Below are positions 12,035-24,591 of a DNA stretch of 64,000 bases, in pieces. The notes under the pieces are model-generated. The model worked only from the letters and a program-made list of their open reading frames with translations, did no database searches and was not told the origin of the DNA. A program made the position numbers and the translations under genes. The stretch's first letter is position 1. Every line of letters starts with the position of its first letter. The stretch is from Phyto melanocephala (lineage: Eukaryota; Arthropoda; Insecta; Diptera; Rhinophoridae), in assembly GCA_941918925.1 (NCBI GenBank), contig OW799236.1, forward strand, positions 124,122,360-124,186,359, written 5' to 3'.

Positions 12035-12883
12035 TATACCCTTCACCTGTGGTGCACAAGGGTATATATAGCTTTGACATTCCGTTTGTAATTTCTACAA
12101 TTTTCATTTCCGACCCCATAAAGTATATATTTTCTGAAAGCTTATAAACACATGATTTCGGGACTCAATCCTGATAATTTTTTATGATAGTAGACCCAAA
12201 AAGAGAAACTTCTGCATCATTAATTTGGTCATGGTACATCTAATAATAATTTAAAAATAAAAATTTAAATTTTTTGGGCAAAAAATATTTTCTTATTTTA
12301 TTTATAACTGCGAAACTGTTGCTTATGTAGCGAAACGTTGTACGAATAGATTAAAGGAATTGTAATTCTTAATTTTTTTAAATTTGTTTCAGCTTATTTG
12401 GACTAGTGGTTATCGAGTTATGACAAAGAAAAGAGCCTTAAAGGTGATGAATTCCCCTATACGATACTTACTAACTTCAAATTAATTTTTAAATTATTTG
12501 ATGTACCTTGACCAAACTAATGATGCAGAAGTTTTTATTTTTGGGTCTACTTTCATAAACAAATAATTCACTGAAAATTTTTTGTTTTATATCTCAGAAA
12601 GTTATGGGGCGATTGTGCTGAATTTCAATAGCGATTCATGCCTGGATATTTCCAAGAGATTAATACCATATAGAGATCTGAGGAACATATAGTTGCTTCT
12701 AAAAGTTGATTTCAACCAACACACGGACAGAAGGGCAGACGGTCAGGGCTTCATCGACTCCTCTATTCATAAGCTTTCAGAAAATATATACTTTATGGGG
12801 TCGGAAATGAAAATTGTAGAAATTACAAACGGAATGACAAAGCTATATACATATACCCTTGTGCACCACAGGTGAAGGGTATA
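12035..12883. repeat. foldback unit with inverted ends of the TATACCCTTCAC family
   Basis: Both ends are the same terminal segment of the family at 7971-8726, in opposite orientation. The left end (12035-12150) reads TATACCCTTCACCTGTGG to TTTCTGAAAGCTTAT; the right end (about 12765-12883) is its reverse complement, and 12580-12883 carries a longer stretch of the family. The unit surrounds a second inverted-repeat element at 12189-12551, so the whole is a concentric palindrome. Confidence 0.7.
12189..12551. mobile_element. MITE with ~65-bp terminal inverted repeats (AGTAGACCCAAAAA)
   Basis: The left arm begins AGTAGACCCAAAAA and continues through ACTTCTGCATCATTA, TTTGGTCA and GGTACATC. The right arm repeats this inverted from 12551 down to about 12487, with a handful of substitutions. 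The interior of about 230 bp is AT-rich and non-coding. It lies inside the foldback unit at 12035-12883. Confidence 0.75.
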
Positions 12884-13149
12884 ATAATCAAATAATAATT
12901 ATTGACGTTCAACACCGACTGCAGCTTATCGTACATTTTTATTTCGATCACACTAAATTCGCAAAAATTTACTTGTAATACGATGATTGCCTTTTATATT
13001 TCTGGATTGAGCAATCTCAGTGGTGCAATCTGGCAACTAACGTTTCTATATTAAAGTTTTTATTTTTTTTACAATATACGTACTTAGAACGTTTTGACGT
13101 ACGAACGCTAATTTAGTTGTCTACAGTAACTAATTAAATCGTCAACATT

Positions 13150-13690
13150 TTCGTGCGATTTTTTACAACTTTAGACATGAATTCAATAAACAACAGTGAA
13201 TCGAGGAATTTAATTCGATTTGAAGCGATGAAGCACCATCAAGGAGCAGTGTTTATTAATGGTTTATAGAATTCAATCGTAGCCGTAGTTCGCTCAACGA
13301 CGAGTTTTGTGAATGTCGTCCAAAATCGGTTGTTGTTTTGTTCAGTTGTTGATGTTGTGCGTAAAATAATACTGCAATATCGCCATTTAACTTATCGTGA
13401 GATTGAGGCAACCTTAAATATAAGCATACAATTAATACTGCATGAACATTTGGCATAATTTGACACTCGTTAAAAAACGGCTCGTATTAATTGGTATGCT
13501 AAACAAATACTTTCGCTAAAAACATGTGTTTGACATCGCGACAGGTTACGAATCGTGAATCTACGCGTATGAGCCCGAAAGTCAATAGCAGTCGACTGCA
13601 TGGGTGTTCCAAGACCAGCATAAACTTACAAAAGTTTTTCAAAATGCATGTTTTGCAGGTACCTCAAACGGAATAAAAAAAGTGATTTGA
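13150..13690 (+). pseudogene. mariner transposase relic (mauritiana/irritans-like)
   Basis: Translated pieces in shifting frames read EFNRSRSSLNDEF-CRPKSVVV, then ILQYRHLTYREIEATLNISI, then DIATGYESWIYAYEPES, then STAWVFQDQHKLTKVFQNACFA. These match the linker and first catalytic motif of mariner transposases. The first catalytic Asp, normally in a GDESW motif, is replaced by Tyr (GYESW). Multiple stops and frameshifts are present, and the later catalytic motifs are missing. Confidence 0.75.
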
Positions 13691-13980
13691 AAATTGATTC
13701 ACACGTTTGCAAAAGCAATAAAGCCATTTTCGATGATTTGTAGTTTTTAATACCTAAATATTAAAGGCAACCCTCGTAAGATTGTAAAAAATCTGTGTCT
13801 GTACATGATATATATTCTTTTTTTAAATCTTGATGACGGTATATATAGTCAATGACCGAGAAAACGAAACACCACTTTTAGGATTTCTGTCTATCTGTAT
13901 TTCTGTATGACTTCCTAAACACGATTGGCAAAAAACTACTGAATAGATTTTAATAAAAATTTGAAACCTGGATTAACATA

Positions 13981-14826
13981 TGGGCATTTCCATGTCATAA
14001 TACGTGATATTTGTACTCCTATAAAGTGGAATAATTTTTGTAAAAGTAAGAGTAACTAAAACAAATTATTTAAAAAAATTAATTATATTCGAATCATTGT
14101 TGTCTAAAATATCCAGAAAAATACGAATATATCGTACGTGACATAAAACCGAAGTGATTTTGAGGTATATATGGAAATATGAACAAATCTGCGAATCTTA
14201 GGAGGTATTTTTTCTTTTTTTAATTTCGTACACTAAACCAAATATTTTTTATTTAAAATCCATCATACTTAATTGAAAACAATCTTTAAATGATTTTATA
14301 ATAAATTCAATTTAATATCGTTCGTGACATATCGTACGTGACAAATTTTTCTCTAATAGTATTCTTAGGTAATAAAATTTAGATTATGTTAAGAAAAAAA
14401 GTTAAAATATAAATTAGGTGCTCTTGCGACTGTTCAAATACAAATGACGGAAACAAATAATGTTTTTGCACTACGTATGTGACATTAAAATAAGATCCAA
14501 GGGAAATCAAAAAAAATACCGCTAATTGGACTCTATATTTTCTTGTTAATTGTTGTTACCTAATTTTTAAGGAATATTTACAATTACAATTTATTTTTAC
14601 AGTTTAGTCGCTACAAAAAATAGTTGATTGCAGTTCTTTAAAATAAGTCAAGGAGATAGATAATCAGATTAAACTCTTATTATTGCTCTTAAAATAATTT
14701 AATAAGCTCCTAATACCTGCGCATAGTAAAATTTTAGTGTTTTTTTTTATCAATAAACTTATATTAAAAAATTTTCAAAAGTTTTTATTTTTACAGTCGT
14801 TGTTGACATATTCATGGAAATGCCCA
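13981..14826. mobile_element. TA-flanked MITE with TIR TGGGCATTTCCATG
   Basis: TGGGCATTTCCATG at 13981 recurs inverted at 14813-14826, and both ends are flanked by TA. Inside, the motif ATCGTACGTGACA or a one-base variant occurs at 14131-14143, 14318-14330 and 14331-14343, with a weaker copy near 14471. No transposase frame is visible. The left flank (about 13860-13975) resembles Helitron sequence (TCTGTATTTCTGTATGAC), so it may have inserted into a Helitron relic. Confidence 0.65.
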
Positions 14827-14829
14827 TAT

Positions 14830-16735
14830 GTATAATAAATAGAATTCAAAAATTTTGTTAAAGTGCACTCTTTTTTTGTTTGTGCGGTGTTTTATATGTT
14901 GTTTAGGTTGACACGCATTTATTCCATTATATTGCAGCATACAAACCCTAAGTCTGTCAGGGGCATTTAAAGCTAATATGTTACAAACTTAATCGTCTCA
15001 ATTAGTGATGATGTAGGGTATAAATAAATAAATAAATACTAAATACATAACTTGTCGTGAGTGGGAATCTCGATTTAACAGTAGGGTTAAAAATTCTAAA
15101 AATAATTTTGAAGGCGAAATTAATGTTTAGCAAATGTTGTGGCAAATAGCAAAATAACAAAGTTATTACAAAAATAAAATAAATTAGTCTTTTTTATTTT
15201 ATGAAAAAAAATTATTGTATTTGTATTTTATTGTATTGTATGAACAATAATATTTTTACCATTACACGCAATGGTTTTCCGTATCCATCGAATTGGAAAG
15301 ATTTAAGTCAATCTCGTTGATTAAATTTCATATAGGTACATCGAATGTTAAATAATTTAATACGCAAAGACTGCTGTATTTATAAAAAATATTTTAGGTT
15401 TATTAAGGACTTATTTTCGAGATATTGTACAGAATTTTTTGAAATAAGCCTTCAATAAATTGAAAAAATTGTTTATGAAAACAGTGAGTCGTTACCATAA
15501 AAGTTTTAACAAAACTATTGTGCATATCATTTGTTCCGAGAGGAATTAGAATGTTGTTTATAGCAACTATGCTATGAAAATTTCGAACATTCGCAAAACC
15601 GAAAAGGTACGTACTTTTAAATATGTTAAATTCTTTAAAACAAAATCAGATGAAATATGTATATTCGGTAACAAAATCAGGAAGCGATTAACCTAAGATC
15701 CTGATTCAAAGAGCACCACATATACTAATTATTTTTATTACTTTTCAATTAAAAACAATTATAATTTTTATTTATGGATGTAATTAACCCAATGCGACAC
15801 CAACAACAATAAAGCGAAAATAAAAATTAAATCATCTTGGCCCACAGACAGACAGACAGACAGACAAAATGACAATAAAAATAAACATTGTGTGCTTTTA
15901 ATAACTTTAATTTTTATTTTTATCGAATTGTGACAAAAATAAGTTGAACGTCCCCATTATTAATAAACAGAAAGAAGTATTCGTCTTGAATAAATTAAAC
16001 GATAAGTTATATTTTAAATAATTTAAACGACATTTAGTAATAAAAAACATAAAAAATACCTGCGAAAACATTTTTTGTTTTTGTTTTAATTTTGCAAATC
16101 AATGACACTAAATATTTAGGAACTGTCGTAATTAAGACTGTTTTTAAAGTTAACGCAAGTCTTTCTTAAGGTCAATAAAAAGGTAAACTTGGTACGGTGG
16201 AGCAAAATATTTAAATATTTGAATAGAATGTTTTTTAAGAAATAGAAAATTATTTCAGATTTGTATAGAATCAAAAAGTGTAAATAAATTTATTATTAGA
16301 TATAAATCGACAACTGGCTAAAATTTACAAATTTTCTGTGAAACTTTTTATAATTATAAGTACAAAGTAATTTTATAAGTAAGAAACTGTATTGTAAATC
16401 CAAATTTGAAGTTCTCTATAGTGTAAATCAGGACATATTAATATAGGCAAAGCATATTAATACAGATATATGCAACAGCCAATTGATACAACAAAGCAAC
16501 TTTTTAGTGGATGTTTCTGGTCAAGGTAAACTCGTATATCAGGGATGGAAACGTTATTATATGTTAAATTTATAAAAATTTGAATTTAAAACGATCATAA
16601 AATGTGAAATACATTATTAATTAAATCAAGGCGAATACTCGATATGCAAGACTACCTTGTGAGTGTGCTTTGGTTTAAATAAAATTTAATTAAATTTAAC
16701 AAAATTTTAATTTTGGAGTAGATTTTTATAAATTA
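14830..16735. other. AT-rich non-coding DNA with one MITE relic and an ACAG microsatellite
   Basis: At 15376-15461 the sequence GTATTTATAAAAAATATTTT and its partial complement are a degraded copy of the palindromic element at 35664-35780. An (ACAG)n run of about 5-6 units lies at 15844-15865. Nothing else was recognised in the stretch. Confidence 0.5.
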
Positions 16736-18245
16736 CTAGCTAATACCCGGTGTGCTTCGCCACCCCCATCATAATGAAATAAAAATTTTATAGTTCAAAA
16801 ATATATTTATTTTGCAAGAGCCACGTCTACTACTACTAAATCAACCATTTCTTATTCAAGTAATCATATAAACGTCAAAGTTTCCATTTCTTGTCAAAAT
16901 AGTCATATAGATGTCAAAGCTTCTAGTGCAAAATTTGGGTACTCTAACTATTATCGCTTCCCAGATATACGAATTTTTGTATTTAATTCATATGACAGGT
17001 GCCACGCCCACTATTACTAAAGCATCCATTTCTTATCAAAATAGTCATATAGATGTCAAAGCTTCTCGTGCAAAATTTTGGTACTCTAACTGTTATCGCT
17101 TCCCGAATATACGAATTTTAGTATTCAATTACTATAAGAGCTGCCACGCCCACTATTTCTAATGTACCAATTTTTCCAAAAATGTTTATTTGGGTGTCAA
17201 AGTTGCTCTTGCAAAATTTTAGTACTCTAATCGATATCGTTTTCCAAATATACGAAATTTTCTATTTAATTCATGTGGCCACGCCTACTATTGAAAGTCC
17301 GCCCATTTTTTACCCAAATGTTCGTGTGGATGTCAAAGTTTACCGTACTTAAGACCCTAGCTGCATTAACTTGCGTTATATATAATATTTAATACTTATT
17401 CTTTAATAGGGCGTGGCACCCCGCCCACTTACAATTTCAAACCAAAGTATAGCCTCCCAGCAAAAACTAGGTAATGACTTGCTCTTACTAAACAACATAC
17501 TTTTCAATGACTACTACATATCGTCTGTCTTACTAAGAAGTATTTTAGTAATGACTTGATTTATATTGTGTTACGTAAGTACTTGATTTCAGACATTTGC
17601 TTAGATACACACACAATACAATTTCTTACTGCGACATTTACTAGAAACCATTCAAATACACAATTTTTTATAATTCTCATTTAGTTTAACGCGCTTAGGG
17701 TATAAGTAATAATTGTTTTGAAAACAGCGGCAAAGCACTTCATTAACAAAGTGATGACTTATAGATTTTCACTGATTGTTAAATTTCAAATTAACGTGTC
17801 GCAGAATAATCTAACCGAGTTTTAGTCCTTAGAAGAACCAAACGACTTCTGTAAGTCCATAAATAGTAATGGGTTATTTAGGTTATTAAAATCAAGTACT
17901 TATATATTGCTATAGGAGTAAGTACTTATTTAAGTCCCTATTTATGAGCGACCGTAATAAGTACTTATACGAGTCCCTATTTGTAAGCGAGGGTGGTAAG
18001 TACTTGCCTCCAATGACATCGGCGTGTTAAAATAATGGGTTTAGATGCCAAATTGTAAGTAGTGAACAACTGTTTTCTAGTACTTTCAAGTCATTATAAT
18101 GTAATGTGTTATTTTGCTGGGCTATAGTTCCTTCCAGACATACAGAAAGATTCTGTGAAAATTTCAAGGAAATCGGTCCAGCCGTTTAACCGTCTATAAA
18201 GCACAAACAAACATACAAACACACATTGATTTTTATATATATAGA
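16736..18245 (-). mobile_element. non-autonomous Helitron, minus orientation, with a nested MITE
   Basis: On the minus strand the element starts TCTATATATATAAAAATC (TC at 18245-18244) and ends in CTAG (16739-16736). It lies between A and T, as expected for Helitron insertion at AT. The body holds roughly 110-bp tandem units, each with a GCCACGCCCACTA block and a CAAAGCTTC-type block (near 16820, 16990, 17140, 17275 and 17410). No Rep/helicase coding is present. A separate MITE occupies 17456-18121. Confidence 0.75.
17456..18121. mobile_element. MITE (TIR CCCAGCAAAA) nested in the Helitron
   Basis: CCCAGCAAAA at 17456-17465 is repeated inverted at 18112-18121, and TAATGACTTG a little further in is also shared by both arms. 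The interior carries several AAGTACTT and GTCCCTATTT repeats (17880-18005). Flanking Helitron sequence (around CAAAGTATAG and CTATAGTTCC) can be roughly rejoined across it. The ends resemble hAT-type CAGC termini, but no clear 8-bp duplication was seen. Confidence 0.65.
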
Positions 18246-18360
18246 TAAGATATTGTTTTAAGCTGAAATATTATTATAAATTATTGTAAATTTTTAATAA
18301 ATGAAGTATTGGCGGTACATATTTTATAAAAAAATTTATCTTAAAACTTTTGAAACATAA

Positions 18361-18790
18361 AGGGTGGTTCAACCGTAATGCACGTTAATGTTAATTGTAA
18401 ATCAGACCTTTACGTCAAGTTTTTTTCCCAACTAATTACATTTCCTTGTTTCAAATTCAACCATGGAGAGGTACACAATTGAGCAGGGTGTTAAGATTGT
18501 AAAAGCCTTTTATAGAAATGGCCATTCTAATAAAACTGAATTTTGTGCACTTTGTGATTTGGTTAGCACAATGTGCTTAAAGGTGTCCACAAACGTGTCT
18601 GTAGGAAATGAAAAAAACAGCTATGCATGATTACCCAATTCTTTATGTGGAAGACATTGCTGTTGTTCGCGATAGTGTGATAGAAGAGCCGTCAACCTCG
18701 ACTCGTTCAACAACGACGACGTGTCCAACAATTTAACATCAACATTGATTGTCATTGAAAATATGGACTATCGAAAATATGACGCCGAAA
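18361..18790 (+). pseudogene. rosa/mariner-like transposase N-terminal relic
   Basis: Translation from 18463 reads MERYTIEQGVKIVKAFYRNG then HSNKTEFCALCD, matching the first helix-turn-helix of rosa-like and related mariner transposases. Further on, out of frame, EDIAVVRDSVIEEPSTSTR matches the linker. GGGTGGTTC at 18362 may be the left terminus. The catalytic domain is absent or unrecognisable. Confidence 0.65.
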
Positions 18791-18859
18791 CCCTGTCATA
18801 GATCCTTCTATCATAATAAAAAATACTAAAATAATTCTCTAAAAATTTTTGTTTTATTT

Positions 18860-20630
18860 ACAATTAACATAATAATTCTTATGAAGAATTTTTTTAATGC
18901 ACTGCTCTAAAACTTGATATAATAAGGAAACCTTTCCAATTCATATTAACAAATTAAAACATTAAGGCTTTATATTTTTTTTTTTAATTTGTTCTCTTTT
19001 AATTATTTGGAATGCGGATTAATTGTCAAATGTAAACATTTCATGTACGAGTGAGTCAATACTTTAGTTTTTACTTTTGTTTTATTAGTTTGACAATTTT
19101 CGTTATTAATAGCACTTTTTCTGTTTGAATTTATAACGAAAACAATTTAAACCAATCAAAATCTAGCAATCGTTGTTATAACTAAATCAATTGAATAAAT
19201 TTTCCATTTTTTTTTTAAGTTTAATAAACTACAATGAAATCTTGCAATATGGTACGATAAAAATCATTTGATATGGTTTCCATTTGTTATAAATAATTGT
19301 GTTCCATACTTCGAATAAAAATTTAAAACTGGAAGCTAACACTGTACTTTATTAGCAATCTAAAATAGACTGAGCATAGAGCACAGAGTTTCCAAGCAGT
19401 TGCCAGATGTCAAGCATATAAAACAGTTTGTTCATTTTCTTAATAATAAAACATTTAATTATAAATAAATGCGGTATCAATAAAACTTTCTCACTTAATT
19501 AAAAAAGAGGAATATAACATGACATGCTTGTCAGTCAGTCTCCTTACGCCCAACTATCCACATTAGAGAACATCTGCTTTATGTGGCTGATGTGTGCGAG
19601 AATCCATTAATTCCCCTTAATGGAAATGCAAGTGAGTGTATAATAGTGTGTAGTGTAAATAATCAATTAACTGGGTTATTTATTAATAGCAAAACGGAAA
19701 ACTATTTAAAAAAATAAAATTGAATTTTGTTGAAAATCAAATTACAACTATGTATAATAAGCGTGTATTTTTACGCTGAAAGTGTAAGCTTTTAACCAAA
19801 TTTTAACTAAAATAACAGAAAAAAAAATAATTATAACATTTTAGAAAAACATTTACAAAAAGTGTTAAACGTTAAACGTTTATCAGAATGTCGAGAATGT
19901 ACCAGCTAAATACTATGTATGTAATGTATATGGCTATAAAAATAACAACAAATAGACAAATGATCGATGAAGTATAAACTGGCTATAAAATTGGCACAAA
20001 AAAAACCCCCCACCCAATAAAAGTGACACATGTCGTTTTGTTACCAACTAAATCGCCTACAAAACAACCGATAACTTTGTTTTCAACAGCATGTAAGTGC
20101 AGTTAGTTACAACTACTAACGTACAATCGTCTATTTCGTATTCTTAATTCTGCTGATTGAGCTTTAGCGTATGAAAAGAAATTAAATGTTAAAGAAATTT
20201 AATCAATAGCAAATTAATAGACGTAACACGAGTAGAGAGGACAGCAGCGCAATTTATTTATTCATTGGCCAAGAAGACTGGAGGTCCACCAACCAGTCCA
20301 TATTTGTGGAATTTTTTACCCGTTGTGCGTTGTGTTAAGATTATTGGATTTTTTAAAACACCTGTAGCTACAATTTGTAACACGAAAATGTACGAGGGTA
20401 AAAGCTAAATTCTTTTTAATTTTTTTAGGTGGATTATTTCGACAAATTTATAATTTTTAAAAAATTTTCGAATAGTTTGTATATTTATATTGTAGCTTGA
20501 TTTTCTTTTGCAAATATTTCATGCAATGAAAATTTAAAAAAAAAAAAATTTAAGTCAAAGGGCTTAATAAGTCTACTTTCAGTTACCGTTTTGTGGCGTG
20601 GGGTTCTGTTGTTTATTTTTTGTAGTTACT
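18860..20630. other. non-coding DNA without a recognised feature
   Basis: Mostly AT-rich. The parts at about 19535-19640 and 20220-20345 are less AT-biased and contain no obvious repeat motif, so they are the likeliest single-copy, possibly regulatory, sequence here. No open frame has a protein-like composition. Confidence 0.4.
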
Positions 20631-20635
20631 GCTCT

Positions 20636-21400
20636 TTACAAGGTAGTTTAGGCTAGGTTAGGTTGAAAATGTGGGGCACTAAAAGGCCATACCCATGACA
20701 TGTATGCACGTATGCCCAATTGGCATGTTGTGCGCTTCTAAACCATAATCCTAATTTCGTTAAATATATCGACTAGGCCAGGAACACAGTTCCCTCAATA
20801 TATTTCCTGATGGATCTCAAATTTAAATTCCTTAGGTATTTCAAGTTTGACATAGTGTTTACGTTAAAGTTTTTGCGTCTAATACGACCAAACGCATGAA
20901 AATGACAAAGGTATTGTTCCAAAGTCCCTTCTCTTCCTCTCATGAAACGACATGTAGTTTCATCTGTTAAGTGTTGGCCTATTTAGCTTCAGAATCCCTT
21001 CGATTTCTCAAGAATTTAGTCACCCCATAGTATGTTCGTCACTTCACCGACTAAGTATTTTGCCATTTTCTGACGTGTACCTTCATCGCCTAAACTTTAA
21101 ACTTATTTTTAAACCGCTGAAAGTGTTAAGTATTTTCCAAGGTTATACCAGACGTTCACAATTTGCATGCGAGTTTAATTCACACTTGTATTGTAGGACG
21201 TTTCGAGATTCAACATTTTTCTTCATTAGTGTCCTGATTACTCAATAGCTGTTTGTAGAGACACGAATCGGGATTTCGATATCAGTTTTCCTTATCCATT
21301 TATTGCCTTCCGTAAATGTGACAATTTCAGCACTATGTTTCCTATTTAAAATTCTTTTATAAGAAAGAGTTAAAAATTATCTTCATGTTGCTGTAAACAC
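20636..21400 (-). pseudogene. non-LTR retrotransposon 3' end (ORF2 C-terminus and 3' UTR)
   Basis: On the minus strand a frame from about 20980 to a stop at 20775-20773 reads HLTDETTCRFMRGREGTLEQ, then YLCHFHAFGRIRRKNF, and ends with YIEGTVFLA. This is the Cys/His C-terminal motif (C-x-F, then Y-L-C-H) found after the RNase H domain of Jockey/I-like elements. The segment up to about 21400 gives only broken RNase H-like pieces. The 3' UTR follows and ends in the AACCTAACCTAGCC-type tail common in insect non-LTR elements. It is 5' truncated. Confidence 0.65.
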
Positions 21401-23960
21401 AACTAGGACGAACAACGAATTTTGCAGAACAGAACATATTCATGCGTAAAAATTTGTTGCGAAAATTATGCCGGCAAAAACAGCTTTAAGTGATATTGAA
21501 AACTGTTTGGGATTTGATAAAAAAATTTAAACATTTCTTAACATTTTTATAATTTTTAAATGCCAGATCAAGGCATATCCATAAGGTATATGCATCGCGG
21601 CAACAAACACAACAATAAAAAACACATTTTGTTTTTGTATATATGCCGGCATATGTCACACAATTTTTTTATTTTCTTTTTAAATTTATATAATTTTTAA
21701 AAAACTTAGAGCAAAAACTTTTTATTCATGGTTTTGTATTTTTTAAAACGTTTTAAAAAAACTAAAATTGCCAATTATTTATTGTATAATAAAATTAAAA
21801 AAAATTAAGTTTGACAACTGCAGGCAAGACTTTTAAAAAAGAAACACAATGTCTAAATTTGTTGAATTATCCTTGAATCCATTTATTAATGCAGGTATGG
21901 AAAATTAGATTTTGGATTCTGAATTAAACATTTAACTTAATTGTGCTTTTTTGATGATAAATTTACCAACTTTATGTATATTTGTTGTTCTTGCACCATT
22001 TATAATGTGCTTCACAAACACATATCCTTTTTTTAAAAAAATTTTATTGAATAAACGTATAAAAAAAACTGTTCCATCCCTGTTACACGAATTAGCCTTG
22101 ACAGAAAAAAGTTGCTTTGTTGTATTAACTCACTGTTGTATATACCTGTATGAATATGCCTTATAATATGTTATATAACTTTCAATAAATCTATTAAAGA
22201 CAATAAAAATTCATTAAAAATTTTAATAATAAAAATAATGGTGACTGCACTGAATTGCTATCGCAAGGAATTTGATCACTGCACCGATTGTGAGCTTTTT
22301 TGCGACAAATATTCCATGCATTTCAAATTTACCAGAGATTTTTGATTTTTTCACAATTTTAATGTATTTAAAATTTATAACAGATTTTCGATTTGCAGAA
22401 TCTTTATTTTTTGTCTTCATTTTCGGTTTATAAAATATTTATAATAAATTTTCGATTTTTTTAAATATTATCATCAGTTTTGAGTTTCTTAAACATTTAC
22501 AATTGAAAAAAGATTTATTCAAAATTCATAATAATTTTTTTTTTAAAAAAACTTTTTAGAAAAAAATTTTTAATTATAGAAAAAATAACGTTAAAATTTT
22601 TAGCAAAATGTTCGTTTTTTTAATTCAAATAAAAACTAATATTTGTAAAAAAAATTATTCTTTTTATTGAGCTTCAGATAATTTTTTTTGTAAAAAACAA
22701 AAAAAATAATTTTTTAAAAATAACAAAAAAAAAATAATTTTTTATAAAAAACCAAAAAAAATATTTTTTTATAAAAAACAAAAAAAAAATAATTTTTTAT
22801 AAAAAACAAAAAAAAAATTTTTTTTATAAAAAACAAAAAAAAAATCTTATAAAAAACAAAAAAAAATAATTTTTTATAACACACCAAAAAAAAATAATTT
22901 TTTATAAAAAACAAAAAAAAATTATTTTTTACAACAAAAAAAAGATTATCTCAAGCTCAATAATAAGAATAAAATATTAATTAAAGAACGAAGAAATTAG
23001 ACGATATTTTTTACAAAAATTTTAGAAAATAAAAAAAATTAAATAAAATTTCTTCTTTTTTGAATTATTTTAAAGATTCTCTGTTTAATTTTAAGTTCAC
23101 AAAGTGTTTTATTAAATTCTAATATTTTAGATTTTTTTCGAAAGATCCTCTATTTTATTTGTTGCGAAAATTTTGTTCTTTTTTTACATCCCGAAACATA
23201 AGGTAAGTAAAGCATCAGCCAGGTTGCTTAAAATCTTTTATTTCTACCCTCGTTTATGCTTAAAAAAATACTGCGTTTTAACCGCATGAAGCCTCAATAA
23301 GCGCCAACGGGCATAACATCAAAATGTTGCCATGGCATGCAGCGCATATACATTTATGCATTTTAAGTCCATTCAACTTTAAAATGACAAAATCTCTATT
23401 TGTAGCAATTAACAGCTTTGACAAACGCCAAAAGGCCAGAGAAACAGCGAAAACAAATGATCGATCGAAGTACAAAACCATCGATAATACCCTGAAAGTG
23501 TTAGAATGAAAGAGTACATACTAGCGCAGATATGTATATGGGTAGTGTTGAAACAAAAAACAAAAAAATGAAAAATAAAATAAAAATTATAGCATATTCA
23601 TAAATTTCGACCTAGATGTGTTATTTTGAAATTATAAAATCAATAATTATATTGTGCATAGAGTTAAGTATGGCAAATTTTGACAGGTTGTAAAGTGTAT
23701 TTCTTTTAATTAAAGCTCTAGCGTTTTTATTTAATTAAAATTTTAATAACAAAAGTGTTTATAACACCATGAATAATAACTGTCGCATTGTAAATCAATA
23801 TGCCTTAATTTAAAAAAACGGTTCGACAAAATGATGTTGAGTTTCTGCAAAATCTACAATACGGCTCTCAGAATCATTTCTGTTTGCACTGGATCCTTTG
23901 TAAGTTGTCAGAGTCTTAAAACTCTATCTGTTTTTATTAAGTTTGTTTAATGAGTAGACA
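21401..23960. other. AT-rich DNA including an A/T tandem array
   Basis: No gene seen. At 22680-22935 a unit of roughly 27-32 bp, alternating a run of A with ACAAAAAAA and TAATTTTTTAT, is repeated about eight times; the reverse strand reads as a meaningless Phe/Lys-rich frame. The stretch at 23275-23515 is less AT-rich and unassigned. Confidence 0.55.
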
Positions 23961-23964
23961 CAAT

Positions 23965-24178
23965 GTATACTAACTCCAGGTAGACTTAAGTCCACAGCTG
24001 ATCATTGTTTTGTTTATGCATTTTTCTTTTCAAATATCAAAATTTGTTTACCTTTTTTTGTCCGTTTACATACCTTGTTTTATGCTAGACGTGTGTGTGT
24101 GCATCATAAATATTTTTGTATTTACTAAGTTTTTTGTAGCAACAAAATACACGGTGCGTCTACCTGGAGTTAATATAC
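23965..24178. mobile_element. short MITE with 21-bp TIRs (core TAACTCCAGGTAGAC)
   Basis: The 21 nt at 23965-23985 recur inverted at 24158-24178 with one mismatch. The interior of about 170 bp is AT-rich and non-coding and includes a short GT run. The element is 214 bp long; target-site duplication was not clear. Confidence 0.7.
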
Positions 24179-24317
24179 CTTGAGCAGACAGCAGTAAAAC
24201 AAGTCGACCGACTCAGATCCAATGGTATTTTTCGTAATAGAGCTATAAATTTAGTATTATATTACCGTTAAAGTTTTTTAGTATTTTTTTTAAGCCGCCG
24301 TTTTCATTTTCTTACAG

Positions 24318-24585
24318 CCGCCGCATAAAAACTGCCGACCATTTTGCCCCGGCTTGTTTCACTGGTAGACAGTCAGATACGTCCCTCTTATATCAAGCCA
24401 TTGAAATGCAGGACAATATGTATATTAAAAACCTTGAACATGATTTCTATGTGCTAGGAAATACTAAAAGTCCTAGTGTAACGAATGAGGTCCGAAGGTA
24501 CTACAACTCAAGTTGTCATCAGGTTCGATCATTAGATGGAGTTTGTACAATGGGATACGTAGATTCGTATCCCAGATGCTGCTAA
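24318..24585 (+). other. unidentified 88-codon open segment after a splice-acceptor-like site
   Basis: After TTTTCTTACAG at 24307-24317 the frame starting at 24319 stays open for 88 codons to TAA at 24583. It encodes RRIKTADHFAPACFTGRQSD and later YQAIEMQDNMYIKNLEHDFY. The composition is protein-like and less AT-biased than the surroundings. I do not recognise a family. The stop lies only 7 bp before the repeat at 24592, so the original sequence may have been interrupted. It could be a cellular exon, a transposon fragment or chance. Confidence 0.25.
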
Positions 24586-24591
24586 TAAAAA

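Noticed and set aside
15844..15865. ACAG repeat as a CRISPR-like or regulatory array
   Set aside because: It is a simple microsatellite with no spacers.
22714..22914. Minus-strand 66-codon Phe/Lys frame
   Set aside because: It is a by-product of the A/T tandem array and has no coding character.
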